This document shows, piece after piece, positions 1 through 11,509 of a stretch of DNA of 64,000 nt. Where the stretch lies: contig CM119264.1 of assembly GCA_051294375.1 (NCBI GenBank), positions 9,606,968-9,670,967 on the forward strand, given 5' to 3'. The position numbers and the translations under genes are program-made. The notes beneath the pieces were generated by a model. The model had not been told where the DNA came from. It saw nothing but the letters and a program-made list of their open reading frames with translations, and did not search any database. The stretch is from Paraspadella gotoi. Taxonomy: Eukaryota; Chaetognatha. Positions within the stretch are counted from its first letter, which is position 1. Each line of letters starts with the position of its first letter.

Positions 1-280
1 CTATATATAAATATAGCCTACTGCAAAAATTAAAAAAAAACATAAAATTAATTTTTTTGACAAATTAATATTCACTGATGGTATGTTATATATAATTCAC
101 TTTTAGAATTTTCAAACGTAACTTTCACCATGCTTTAATAAAGGCGTTTCACCTCGAATCGTTGTTTACCGACAAGCAGCAAAAAGGACAATTACAAAAA
201 TTACAAAAATTACAAAAAATTATAACGATTGACTTTAATTATTAAAACCTCACAATTTTCTCGTAATCTCGAACCTTTAC

Positions 281-540
281 TATTGTCGAAAGGGTAATTG
301 GCGACGATTTCGCCGCCGTGAAAGTTGGCGGACAGGACGAACTGATACTGGTGCGCCCACTCCATGACGCTTTTGGTCTCCGGCTCTGGAGTTGGATTAT
401 AAGTCTGGTCGAAGAAGTCGGGGAAGTNNNNNNNNNNNNNNNNNNNNNNNNNNNNNNNNNNNNNNNNNNNNNNNNNNNNNNNNNNNNNNNNNNNNNNNNN
501 NNNNNNNNNNTCCGGTTCAGATCCTGCCGAGGAATATATG
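281..540 (-). CDS. Exon 4 of the M14B carboxypeptidase, interrupted by an N-gap
   Basis: Downstream of acceptor ...aacccag (543-541), or alternatively ...ctcggcag at 524, the exon reads YIPRQDLNR up to the gap at 510. After the gap it resumes FPDFFDQTYNPTPEPETKS, then VMEWAHQYQFVLSANFHGG and EIVANYPFDN. These are the substrate-binding Asn-Arg of DLNRNFPD and the conserved FVLSANxHGGxxVANYPxD block. The upstream acceptor is preferred because it keeps phase with exon 3. The end is a GTAAAG donor at 280, or a weaker GTTCGA at 274. Removing the Ns restores DLNRNFPDFF without a missing base. Later family residues, including the third zinc ligand and catalytic Glu, lie beyond the left edge. Confidence 0.8.
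428..510. other. Assembly gap (83 N) inside a coding exon
   Basis: Family conservation and frame both require the flanks to be adjacent (DLNR then NFPD), so the true missing length is probably zero. Confidence 0.85.
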
Positions 541-740
541 CTGGGTTGTTGTTATTGTATTTTCAAATGTATCCGAAAAACCCACTCAAACATCAACAAA
601 AAGCAAGAAAAAAAAATTAAACAAATCTCTGTCGCTCTTCGAACAACAAATCAAAAATTTAGCATATTTAACAGAAAACCATAACAACAACAGGCGAATC
701 ATTTTTACTTGCTAATGCGATTCATAACGACTTCTTTTAC

Positions 741-849
741 CTTTTTCGTTGTGGTTCCTCCTCCCCTTAAGGCTTCGCAATCTCCAGCGTGCCTCATTGA
801 ATACGTCGGATTTCATAGTCGGCATGAGGTGAACCCAGCGATGAGTCGA
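741..849 (-). CDS. Exon 3 block of the M14B carboxypeptidase (substrate-site strand and loop)
   Basis: On the minus strand this reads STHRWVHLMPTMKSDVFNEA, then a loop ending GRRNHNEK, then a donor GTAAAA at 740. It aligns with the family block 'lldStRihlmPsMNPDGfe.a ... GRxNanxxDLNRNFPD'. The strongly conserved Asn-Pro-Asp-Gly is here Lys-Ser-Asp-Val. In the neighbouring frame the preceding bases give SLLDS, which also matches the family, so a one-base shift lies near 848. Exon 2's frame, a TAG and this frame overlap here without a proper intron. That points to small indels in the consensus or to a decaying gene. Confidence 0.55.
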
Positions 850-907
850 GGAGCGACTAGATCGGGCTGACATTGAACGCTAAGAAGGGGAGATACGAGA
901 TGTTGTA

Positions 908-1004
908 GCCGTGCATGTTGCCTACGAACTTTAACTCCGGCCTCAAATGGACGTGTTTTTTGGGATCTGAACCGGCGATCGCCAGGACCCAAAGCGAAGT
1001 TTTC
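908..1004 (-). CDS. Exon 2 of the M14B carboxypeptidase, up to the first zinc-ligand region
   Basis: The acceptor is ...cgatccag at 1006-1005. The exon reads LWVLAIAGSDPKKHVHLRP then ELKFVGNMHG, which is the family's strand leading to the first zinc motif (normally GNMHGNE). The His is present, but the next residues read Tyr-Asn rather than Asn-Glu, so the HxxE glutamate is missing. The frame stays open to a TAG at 859-857 (NISYLPFLAF and on), yet that extension does not resemble the family. No clear splice donor follows the HG codons. Either the exon end is damaged by sequence errors or the copy is catalytically dead. The family normally has about 30 residues here before the next conserved block; only about half that distance is available. 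Confidence 0.7.
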
Positions 1005-1165
1005 CTGGATCGAGATAAAAACGTCATTGATTATCGAATTTGTTTCAACACTTGTAATAACCAGAATAATCTGTTAAACAATCTGCGTTACAATTTTTTC
1101 TACATGAATAACTGACTAAAAATCATCCAGATGCTTTTTAGTTTCATTCGATGTGAAAAACTCAC

Positions 1166-1437
1166 TGCACGCTCTCTCCGATGGAGTAGAGGTAAGTGTG
1201 TTCTGGAAATTTCTTCGCCAACTCGTCCATCTTCTCATATAACTCGTCGTTCGTAAAGTAAGTGCTTCTCTTTCCGATTTCCAAGTCTCTTATCTTTCTC
1301 TCAATCCTCCGAAAGATGTCGCTTTGAGCGAGGGTCTGGATTCCGGAACGACGGGAACCCCCGATGACGGTGCCGTCCGTATGAGGCGTTAGGAAGGCGA
1401 CGAGAGCTAAAAGGAGAAGCGGCGTGGGCGTGGTCAT
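1166..1437 (-). CDS. Exon 1 of an M14B metallocarboxypeptidase (carboxypeptidase D/E-like), with signal peptide
   Basis: Members of this family remove C-terminal residues, usually Lys or Arg, in the secretory pathway or outside the cell. The exon opens with ATG at 1437. About 20 residues follow that form a classic signal peptide (LLLLALVAFL core), then the family's N-terminal helix region: YFTNDELYEKMDELAKKFP, then YLYSIGESVQ, matching the usual 'LxxLaxxyPxxtxlysIGxSv' pattern. It ends in phase 2 at 1166 before a donor GTGAGT (1165-1160). The frame continues exactly into exon 2: CA plus G gives Gln, then KTSLWVLAIAGSDP, where most members have EGRDLWVLxIS. The start is chosen because it is the only Met giving a signal peptide. 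The gene runs leftward and leaves the window with its C-terminal half. Family assignment is firm; the exact subfamily (D, E, M or N) cannot be decided from this half. Confidence 0.82.
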
Positions 1438-1768
1438 CTTGAAGAAGTCGTTGTCCTCTCCGTGAATAGAGATCGAGCTCGATCGAGAAGGCGAAGTGTC
1501 GAAGGTTATTGATTGGGAGAGAGTATTTTTAGGTTTGTTATTATTTTTGGTTTTATATTTTAATAAAATAAAATGTTCGCGCAGATTTGTTTTGTTCTCT
1601 GTAGATTATTTTTATCAGTCAGTCTCTTTTTGGGCAGCAACGAAGCGGATCTGAAAATAAATATATTTGCTTCGTTGATTACGTCAATATCCTACGAAAA
1701 ATATTGAAAGTTGACTCCTTGTTCTCGGTCTCTGATAAACCGGTTTTTATTTTAGAGCGGCTGATTTT

Positions 1769-1792
1769 CTCTCTCTCTCTCTCTCTCTCTCT

Positions 1793-1854
<62 letters not shown>
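1769..1854. repeat. (CT)n microsatellite
   Basis: About 85 bp of CT with one TGTT interruption near 1793, within 350 bp of the carboxypeptidase start codon, on the promoter side. Confidence 0.95.
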
Positions 1855-1856
<2 letters not shown>

Positions 1857-2259
1857 TTGCTTTGTTGAAAAAACATGTATTCAAGGCCGATGGAAAAATG
1901 TCGAAGAAGCAGTTAAACTGGGAATTCGTCTTGAAAATGTACAAGAGACAAAAGTGAGCAAAAAAAAGAAAAAAATAGCATTCTATGTAATATTGTAAAA
2001 TGCAAGTTATTATAATTAAACGAAAGAGGCAAATAACAAACGAATAAAATGACTAAGGAATAGGCAAAATGACAAACGAACAAAGTAACACACCAACGAA
2101 CAAAGTGACAAACAAAGTTCTCCACGGCAAATTTTTTCTCGCAACTGGAATATTAAAATGGCGCGTGGATCTGCGCCTCGTCGCAGAAACGACTTTCATT
2201 CCCTCGATTTTTAATCTCCTTCATGACGTGGCTCTGTCGCTCTTGGTAATGAGAGAGAT

Positions 2260-2364
<105 letters not shown>

Positions 2365-2812
2365 TGAAACTCTGAGAGGTGATAACTCAAGTTCCTATGT
2401 CTAAGGTTCGAGTTGGACCGAAGGATCGCTGACGAAAACCGGATGTGCTTGGGATATCAATAAAGGCGAGAGGAGGAGGAAGAGGAAGAGGAAAAGGAAG
2501 AAAGCCGACAAAACAGAGTCAAAAAAAAAAAAAAATCAAAGAAAAATTGGGTTTGGGAAAACACTAAAACGTGTAGTATTTTAGTTAAAAGTGAACTAAG
2601 AGAAGAAAAAAAGTAGTTTTCCAGTAATTAAAGTACATAGAAGTGGAAAAAAAAATAAATAAAAAAAAGAGAAAGAATTTAAGCGAAAGAGAGAGAGAGA
2701 GAAGAAAAAGAAAAAGAGAGCGAATAAGAAAAGCGCGAGGGAGTGAGTGAGAGAAGGAATCCCCCGTTTTAAAAACCGAATCCTTGCTTCGTGCGCTGAC
2801 TTCTCAACTAAG

Positions 2813-2814
<2 letters not shown>

Positions 2815-2864
<50 letters not shown>
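2815..2864. repeat. (CT)n microsatellite
   Basis: A pure CT run of about 50 bp following a purine-rich stretch. Confidence 0.95.
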
Positions 2865-2869
<5 letters not shown>

Positions 2870-5376
2870 CACTCCCCCACCCTTTCAATGATCGTCAATC
2901 GTCAAGCTCTTTCCTGATCCCTAACTTTAACCCTGATACTTGCTCGTTTCTGAAATTCAGATTCCCGCAATATTGATCACTTTTTGACCCCGTTTGTTAT
3001 CAATGAGCCTATTTTTTTCTGTTTTTTTATCAATTTGACCTTTTTTATATTTTTTTCTTCTTTAGGCGCTATTAATTCCTTAAATCCTGTTTTTTCAATC
3101 TCCCATCACAATTTTTAATCCTTGACAACCAAAGGACTTGTTTCAATCTCTTTTCACTCCTCGCTCTCTTTTTGCAGCTTGTCATGTTTTTTTGTTTTTT
3201 TCGCTATTTTCTCTTTTTATTCAATTCGTTAGTTTTTCTCGAAAAGCCGCCCCCTTCCCTTTTAACACCTCGGGAATTCCATTCCTTGGCTCTGTGAGAT
3301 TCCGCCCCAAATTTAATCTACAAACCAAAATATAAGTTGAAAATCATCGTCCTTAAGCCCGCTTTCTTTCGCTCCCCCCCGCACAGTGATTCAAAAAAAT
3401 ACCTATTCAGTCTTACCATAGTAATGCTACAAAGTCTTAGGTAAGATAACAGTTTCCAAAAATTATTTTTCTCAAGTTATAAGCAAATCTCTATTTCGTG
3501 TGAGTCTTTGAGAGGTTTTTTTCACCCACATGGGTGGAAGAGAAAAATTATTTGACTTTGTTATGGTATCAGCACTTTGTCTAGTTTATTAACAAATAAA
3601 AAAATGATTTTTATAATATGTCACTATGTATGATATAAAAACATAGTAAAAACTAATTGAATTTCAGCCGATTTCAATCAACCAGATTTAGTTCCTAATG
3701 ATACATCTTCTCACTAATCAGTTATCAATTAAATCTCATCCGCATTCGTCCGCCATTGTGAGAAATCCAAAAAATGCTTTTCATTCAAAAAATAACAAAA
3801 AAGAATACGATATTCTTCAGAAATTACCATATGATTCTTTTCTTTGATCGATTTTCCGATTTTAATTTGCTTAGCGCACTTTTAAAACGATTAAATTAAA
3901 GATTTTATGTTTAGCAAACNNNNNNNNNNGCCCCAATTTTAAGATCCAGTGCATTACAAAAGATTAAGTTTCATTTTGACTTTGACAAGACCGACTTCCG
4001 AACTATTTCAATACAGATTTCGAGCAAGTACAATTTCAGTCAGTTCCATATAATAAAAAAAGTGTCCAGCCCCTTTTTCGAAACACCCCCCCCCTCCCCC
4101 CGGCCTCTCCCGAAGCTGAGACGAATGCAGAACGAGGATCTTCCCTTGCATTCTCTCGAATTCCTTCCGCATTAAGCGTCCTTCACCCAAGACAGCGCAG
4201 TCACCCTTTCCTCGCCTCTGACACTCTGGGCACCCAGAGGACACAACTCTTCGGTTCGTTTTTGACAAACTATCCGATACTTCGGCTTTTTTTAAACAGT
4301 ATCAGCGAATTTTTTTTATTTTTATTTTTTGTACGATATTATGTCAAATAAAATAAGAATTGCCGAAAAAAAATGTTTCACCGAAACATATTCCATGTTT
4401 TACCCTTAACGTCCGCCTTTCTACCCTTCGCTTATAACCACTCCATTTTCAAGGCCTGATATCTCTCAGCATTATTGATTGATAACTCTGAACCTTGTCC
4501 ATTCTACCATCCAGCTCATCGCCATTTAAATCCTTCCACCTTTTTTTTCGTTGACAGCTTTCCACCTTTCCGTACCGTCCCATTCGCTGTCCCCCAATCT
4601 TCCTCTCCCTCCCCGCCCCCCTTTTTTCCCGCCTTCTCCGCTCTAACTCTGATTTATTCCCGCTACAAACCAAAATTTATCTTCATTTTTGAGTCGCGTT
4701 TCTCTTCTTTGTACTGAACCGAGGGCGAGGGCTTTTAATCAATATTAGTCGTCTTCTCCTCTCCTCCTCCAGGCTTTTTTTTTCCTTCATCAGTTTGTTT
4801 TTAAACTTTTACTTTTATTCAATTAGTTTTTCGATAATTTTCCTCCTTTTTTTTTGCGCAAGTTGGCGAAGGTACCGCGCAATGATTTATAGTTTATTTA
4901 TATTCGTTGGTAAACTAAAAAAATTGAACTGGAAAGAGCTACGTAGGTCTTTGGTAAATATTTTTCAGAACCTTATTATATAAGGTCTAAATTTCTCTTT
5001 TATTATTAATTCTAATTAATTATTATTATTCTAGGGAAAAAATGAAAATCGAACGTTGCGTGAGATGGATGATTTTAATTTCCACCATTAATTAAATTTG
5101 TTTTAGAGCTATTTAATTTTTTTTGGTGTCAGAATCCCTCGATCTCCTTGTAATTTTTCATTGTCAATTCTAAAACGCTTGATACGTTAGGGTCTGTATT
5201 CCTCGATATGGATTAATCGTCGCTCTTTCTTTTCTGATTATTTATAAAATGGCCGCGCCGCTTTGTTTACCTTCTCTCACTTTTGAGGCAAAAACCTTTC
5301 ATTGTTTTGATTCTCTGTTTTTTATTAGTTTGGCGCGGAATGGATCGACGTCGTTCAAGTTCCAACTTGGATTCCC

Positions 5377-5697
5377 NNNNNNNNNNNNNNNNNNNNNNNN
5401 NNNNNNNNNNNNNNNNNNNNNNNNNNNNNNNNNNNNNNNNNNNNNNNNNNNNNNNNNNNNNNNNNNNNNNNNNNNNNNNNNNNNNNNNNNNNNNNNNNNN
5501 NNNNNNNNNNNNNNNNNNNNNNNNNNNNNNNNNNNNNNNNNNNNNNNNNNNNNNNNNNNNNNNNNNNNNNNNNNNNNNNNNNNNNNNNNNNNNNNNNNNN
5601 NNNNNNNNNNNNNNNNNNNNNNNNNNNNNNNNNNNNNNNNNNNNNNNNNNNNNNNNNNNNNNNNNNNNNNNNNNNNNNNNNNNNNNNNNNNNNNNNN
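5377..5697. other. Assembly gap (321 N)
   Basis: Unknown sequence; open frames reported across it are meaningless. Confidence 0.99.
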
Positions 5698-5786
5698 GCG
5701 AATAAAAATGTCACGTTTTATCTTCACTGGATCTTTCCACTGATGTTGTGCTCTTTTAGAGCCCTCATATCGTATTTCGCGGCGAA

Positions 5787-5812
5787 GGAGAGAGAGAGAG
5801 AGAGAGAGAGAT

Positions 5813-5849
<37 letters not shown>

Positions 5850-5863
5850 AAGAAAGAGAGAGA
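5787..5863. repeat. (GA)n microsatellite, imperfect
   Basis: GA repeat with single ATAG and ACAG interruptions, ending in AAAG units. Confidence 0.95.
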
Positions 5864-6254
5864 CGAAACGGCCTCATCAACCAGGAAGGAAAGCTGAACA
5901 CTAACCTTGTCGGCAACAACGAAGTTTCTTTTTGACGAGCGACAAAGTTCGTTTATTAATCAATGTCATTCACAACAAGACAATGGAAATTACCAAGTCC
6001 GCTAATAACAACGTAATAGAAATCATTTCTTTTGTGACATTGAAATAAAGAAAAACAAAAAAAAGGAAATCTTGGATTTGACAGATTTTATATTCGACGG
6101 AAACGGGAAAAAGAATGGAAGCGAATTTGAGGTCGGATGAGCAAAAATTGGTTCCACGATTTTTGGGTCAGGAATTTGACCCTTGAAAATTTCCATTTTT
6201 CAAAGCGTTTCTCCTTCAAGTGGGAACATTTAAGTGATAGGGGAGGGGAGTGCC

Positions 6255-6280
6255 GAGAGAGAGAGAAAGAGAGAGAAGAA

Positions 6281-6346
<66 letters not shown>

Positions 6347-6428
6347 ATGAGAGATGGAGACGTTGCAAATTAAGTTAAAGAAAAATCTAAAACGCGGATA
6401 GAATCCACGGTTAGACTATGAAACAGTA

Positions 6429-6465
<37 letters not shown>

Positions 6466-6517
6466 GAGATGAGAGAGAGAGAGAGAATGAGAGCAGAGAG
6501 AGAGAGAGAGAGAGAGA
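6255..6517. repeat. Two (GA)n arrays separated by about 90 bp
   Basis: GA runs at 6255-6342 and 6431-6517 flank a unique AT-rich spacer. The second array borders the left arm of the 6.5/11.4-kb inverted repeat. Confidence 0.93.
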
Positions 6518-6519
6518 CG

Positions 6520-6970
6520 CTCAAGAATAGAGTATTGGATATTTGAAACAAACGTCGATGATTGAAACAATAAATCAAATGCATCGGTGTTGAGGCATTG
6601 AGTGTTTGAGGCGCCGAGTTAGAGAAGAATTCCAGGAGTCTCTTTCCTTTCTCTTTAATCATCCTTTTTTTTCCCTTTTTCTTCTTTTATTCTTCCTAAT
6701 TTATTTTTTTCGTGATCTCTTGTTCTTTTTTTCTTTTATGTCTTACCTTTGGTTATCGTTATAAAATAACCGCAGTTGCAATGATCCTTCTCAGTCACAC
6801 TCGTTTAATTTCTTCCCTTGCGTTAAAAACAAACAAACAACCGAAAAAAAACGTATGAAAATCGAAGAAGCGGCGAATCAACAGAATTCAACTAAATTTG
6901 ATTTTGTTGCGAATGAAAATATTTTCTGTGTCGACGATCACTGGTATATCTGTGAATGATTGGACGGCAT
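6520..6970 (+). repeat. Left arm of inverted repeat I
   Basis: The segment reappears in reverse complement at about 10840-11410. Landmarks are 'tagagtattggatattt', 'catcggtgttgag', 'gtttgaggcgccgagtt' and 'tttgattttgttgcg'. The arms differ mainly by short indels and some substitutions, more than expected for alleles at one locus. Confidence 0.75.
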
Positions 6971-7384
6971 CCCTGCTCACGTGATCCGCTTGAATCCGGT
7001 CTCACGTTCACTTAAACCCGTCGTCCCTTTTTCACCTGCTTCTTCCTCTTCTCCTCCTCCTCCTATTCCTCCTCCTCCTTTCCTTCCTTCTGATCCCCTC
7101 CATCTCCTTCGCCAATATCACCTGAGCTTTTCCTGCCGACGAATATTGTTGCTTCTCTCGCCACGGAGGGCGCTGCCAGAGAAAACGCCTCTCCGAGAGC
7201 GCGACGGCGTCGCGACCACTGGCGCTATCTTTGTTTCCTTTCGCGCCGTTTGGCTTGACAACCGCTACCACAGGAAACTACTTCCGCCTCTGTAGCGTCC
7301 ACCGCCGCCACCGTTCACAGTCGTTCATCATTTCTTGGGTCGAGCCAAAAAACCATGACCCACGACAAGTTGATCCCCGAAAGG

Positions 7385-7433
<49 letters not shown>

Positions 7434-8744
7434 TCGTCTTTATTCCAAACCTTCATCCTCTGCCGACGTCAGGGTTTTCACCTCCTCTGGTAGATGATGG
7501 TGGTGGCACATCCCCGGGAAACTTATTCCTTTCTCTCCCTAAATAACTTTGCCTTTATTTTCAAAAACCACTTTTAATTTTCAACTTCCATGTAATTTTA
7601 TGGAATAATAAGAAATCCGCTTTATGTGCGTTTGTTATATGTATTAAATTAGCAAATTAACTTGTTTTCATTGTATTGTTTGATTCACCGCCTATCCGCT
7701 CTCTGCTTATAATTTTTCTTCTTCAGCTTCCTCTCCATTTTGATATTGTTGTCAGTCGCTACTGGTTTAGTGTTTAGTTAGTCAAAGGAAGTGAAATATG
7801 CAAACGGAACGCACGCATCCTCTTCACTGGACCGCGTCTGACTGCACTACCAGAACTAACTCGTCGATTGTCTCCTGAGATCACTCTGCTTTAAAAAAAA
7901 TTAATGAATTTTCTCCTATATTAATATATATAAACTCGATATCAGAATGCTCGGAGAACTCGATACTTTCTTCGAAAGGAGGTCGGGAGGGGCCCGGTGA
8001 CGGGAAAACTCGGTTATTTGTGTGTTTGTGAAGAACGAGAGGACGAGTGAAGTACGAGGAGAGAAGGGAATGAGGAGGTCTTGAGAGAGGATGGGAACGA
8101 GAGAGAGAGAGAGAGTACCGCGAGGAGAGAATAGAGAGCAATCAGAGAGAGAGAAGAGGAGGGTGGAGAGAGAGGTGAGGGAAAAAGGAAAGGAAAGAGG
8201 GTGAGAAGATGAGGAGGGGAATATTGCAACTAGAAGAAGAGACAGAGATGGGGAAGGGAAAGGGCTTTGAGAATTGAGAAAGAGAAGAAAGAGAAGATTT
8301 ATAAGCATGAGAGCGGGGTATAGAGGAGGGACGAGGTGAGGAGAGAGTTATGATGATAGATTTAGAAAAACAAAAATTAAAAACATACAAAGAATCCATA
8401 GGAAAATGAGAAAACGAGGTATAAAGAAACAATGAATGTGTCAAGAATAGGAAAGGATAAAATCAAATCCTAGTTTTCTCTCCTTTTTTTCTCTTGGCTC
8501 TTTGTTTCCATGTGAATAAAATCGATATCGGGACGTTTGATTGAAAAAAAAAATGCCAATTCTGTCTGGGATCTCGGTTTTTTTTTTACGGGAGAAAAGG
8601 ATGGAATACATGATGTGAGAAAGAAGCGAGAGGAGAAGGTAGAGTGAGAGACGACGGAGACGAGAAGAGAATAGAGAGAAAAGAGGAGTGCGAGACGAGA
8701 CGAGAGAAGAGGATCGGAAGAGATGTAGAGATGACAGTTTTTTC
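6971..8744. other. Non-coding interval with a CpG-rich patch and purine-rich DNA
   Basis: 7000-7330 is richer in CpG and C/T and could be regulatory or an untranslated first exon, but nothing decides this. A pure CT array of 43 bp lies at 7389-7431. 8040-8340 and 8590-8730 are strongly purine-rich, irregular GA/GGA, and give long but spurious frames on the opposite strand. No gene is supported. Confidence 0.45.
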
Positions 8745-10520
8745 ATCCCTCACTTGTGAAATGTTTTGGGCCAACGTCAATTAAGTAAATATTCCTCTAT
8801 GAATTATCTGATTTATTAAACACAACCGGGTAAATTTTGTTTATATTGGAATAAATAATTTATTATATGTATAATCGTTTGCTTCTGGTTTTAGCTCTTT
8901 TTATGAATTTTAGAATAAAAGTGAACTAATCAACTCGAGGATAAAAAAAATCTCATCAAAGGAAATAAATGGGTTTAGGATTATTCAGTTAGGAACTATT
9001 AGTTTAAGTTAAATTAATCTTAAAAATGAGGAAGCTATAGAAATAAAAAACGGTTTAGAGGGGAAAACGCAGTTAACTCCTCAAGAAGAATGAGAGAAGT
9101 ATACATTAGAAAGAAAATATAGCGCACATTGGTTAAGTAGAGGTCCAATCAATTTTATAAAAAAAAATCAAAGTAAACACTTAACGACTCAGGAATTTTC
9201 AAAAAATAAAAATGTATTGAGAATGGGGAAAAATATTTTTTCGTGGGGAAAATTCAAACGAATAAAGGGAAAAGGTTTCAAATTTTGCCGGATGACCACC
9301 AGTGTCAGGTGCTGTACCTAGAGCGAGGTGAAAAACCCTTGACTGTCGGCAGAGGGATGGAAGGTGTTGGGAAGGGTTACAGAGGGTGACTCGGACGTCA
9401 TTTTGGACGAGAGGAAAAAGTTGTCGCTCTCTTATTTTCTCCGAGATTTCTTCGATGTTACATAAAAAAAATAAGTTGTGTTGGTTTGATTCCATCTCGC
9501 GCGTGCATTCCGGCTCTAGGAAGCGCGCGAGACCTGCCGAGCTCAACGGACGCTCGCAGCTACGACCGCTGCTGCCGTTCCGGACCGAGCATCGACCGAC
9601 ACCCATAATACGTTGGAAGACGAGGGAATGTGATTCAGATACTTACCGACGTGAGCAGAACTCACGTAACAAGATTGGTGATGAAAAGCCAGATAAACCC
9701 ACGTGGAGTGAAAAAGAGAGTGGTAGTTTTCAATGGCCGATCTCTCTTTCTCTCTCTATTTCTCTCACACCTCGCATCTCTGACGTGATTGCGCGAGTCG
9801 AAGATCTCTCATCGTCGTACTGCAGATACTCTGAATCTCGTGCTGCGTCTGGCGTGCTCTTCTCTTCTCTCTCTCATCTCTCTCTGCTCTCTAGTGAGGA
9901 TCTGCGATTGCAGCACGCGAACTACTCCTCTCTGGGGCTTATCCCCTTCTCATGTTTCTGTTCCTGGTCCTACTCATATGAGAGTGCGTCATCATTCCAG
10001 CCGCACCCAAGAAATGAGTGCGAGATAACAACGAACTAATTTGTCTGTATGATCTCCTTTCTCTTTTTCGTCTTATTCCGTCTCTTCTTTCCGCGTCTCG
10101 ACTGGATCCCAGGTGTGTACATGCAATTAGATGCCTCGTTAGTCAGTTTCTATGCTCTCCTCTTGCGCTCCACTACTCGTTCTCAATTGTTTACATGGTT
10201 ATGACTGGCTTTAATAAAGCCAATACGGTCTCGCCTGAAAGGGAAATTGCTACAAGATTTTGCGTCGCTCTCTAGTCTGGCGGATCAGACTCTACGCGTG
10301 CGGTCAAGCGCTCCCTTCTCTCAGTCGAGTAGTTGACAATATCACCCTTTATCTTTTCCGCGTCAGCGCCCTCCGTTGGCGATCTGAGACATGATAATTT
10401 TCTAGTCTCATAGCAATACCTCGTACGCTGCTAGGAATATATGCTACTGGTGATGCTGTGATGGGACGTAGTATCATTGAGGACTTCGGAAGAGGGAACT
10501 TTGACAATTCTTTACAGTAA
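8745..10520 (+). repeat. Dispersed repeat, copy 1
   Basis: Shares long collinear similarity with 18480-19205 (same strand) and more loosely with about 25470-26175. Common landmarks are 'gaaatgttttgggcca', 'ggggaaaacgcagttaa', 'tttcttcgatgtt', 'cgttggaagacg' and 'tagttttcaatggc'. No terminal repeats, target duplications or coding capacity were recognised, so its class is unknown. Confidence 0.7.
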
Positions 10521-10839
10521 AAATGTGGTTCAGTTTACAGGAAGAGAGGAAAAAACTACAGAGTGAAATATAGAGTGAGTGGCATAGCGAATTGAAATAA
10601 GACTAGAGCTAGTGGACAGTGGAGGGCTGGAAGTAAGTGTAAGGGAAGAAGCAGGTTAATACCCACGAATAAGGTGTTGGATCGACGGAGCTATTCTCAA
10701 GGCTAACGATGTCGAATCCAGACTCTCAGAATCTACGAGTATCTCCTGTCCGAATGCCCGAGCCGACGGAACAGCAATGACATCGAGAGATAACACATCA
10801 AATTCACCAGAATTCATCTCTCAGTACTGCTGTATCGAT

Positions 10840-11410
10840 CCTCGACACATAGAACATATATCTCTCCGCGATTTCCGCAACAAAATTCAAATAGACGTAT
10901 AGAATTCTGCGAAATTGTATTTCATGCCGGCTTGACTTCAGCCTCTCTCATACAATATACGTTTGATATCTTAGTCCTTAATAGTTTGATCTTGTTGTTT
11001 GTAACTCGCCAAGGACAGAATAATTGTGTATAACGCAGTAGTGAACTCAATCGGAGAAGTGACGTGCGATAAATGAAGCGATAACTGGGTTATTATGAAA
11101 GGGCGCTGTGACAAAGAATCGAAGGTACGGTGAAACGAATAGATAGAAGAAGGCAGACAAATAAGAGAAACGTACGTAAGCGATCACGCAAAATAAATAA
11201 TGATTAGGAAGAATAAGAAGAAAAAGGGGAAAAAAAAGGGGATGATGTAAAGAGGAAAGGGGAAAGAGACTCCTTGGAATTCCTTTCGTTCTAGACTCGG
11301 CGCCTCAAACACTCCTAACTGGCCTCAACACCGATGGGCATATTGATGTTTATTTTTCGAATTCATCGACGGTTGGTTCAAAATATCCAATACTCTTTTC
11401 TTAGGAGTAT
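10840..11410 (-). repeat. Right arm of inverted repeat I
   Basis: Reverse-complement counterpart of 6520-6970. It is longer than the left arm because of scattered insertions, a texture typical of an uncorrected noisy read or a strongly diverged copy. Confidence 0.72.
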
Positions 11411-11472
11411 TCCGAGGGGCGGTCTCTCTCTTTTGCTCTGCTCCGGTGCGTGACTGAGGTCTCTGCGGTCTC

Positions 11473-11509
<37 letters not shown>

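Noticed and set aside
5299-5919. Long frames running through N-gaps
   Set aside because: Ns cannot contain stops in the translation used, so these frames carry no evidence.
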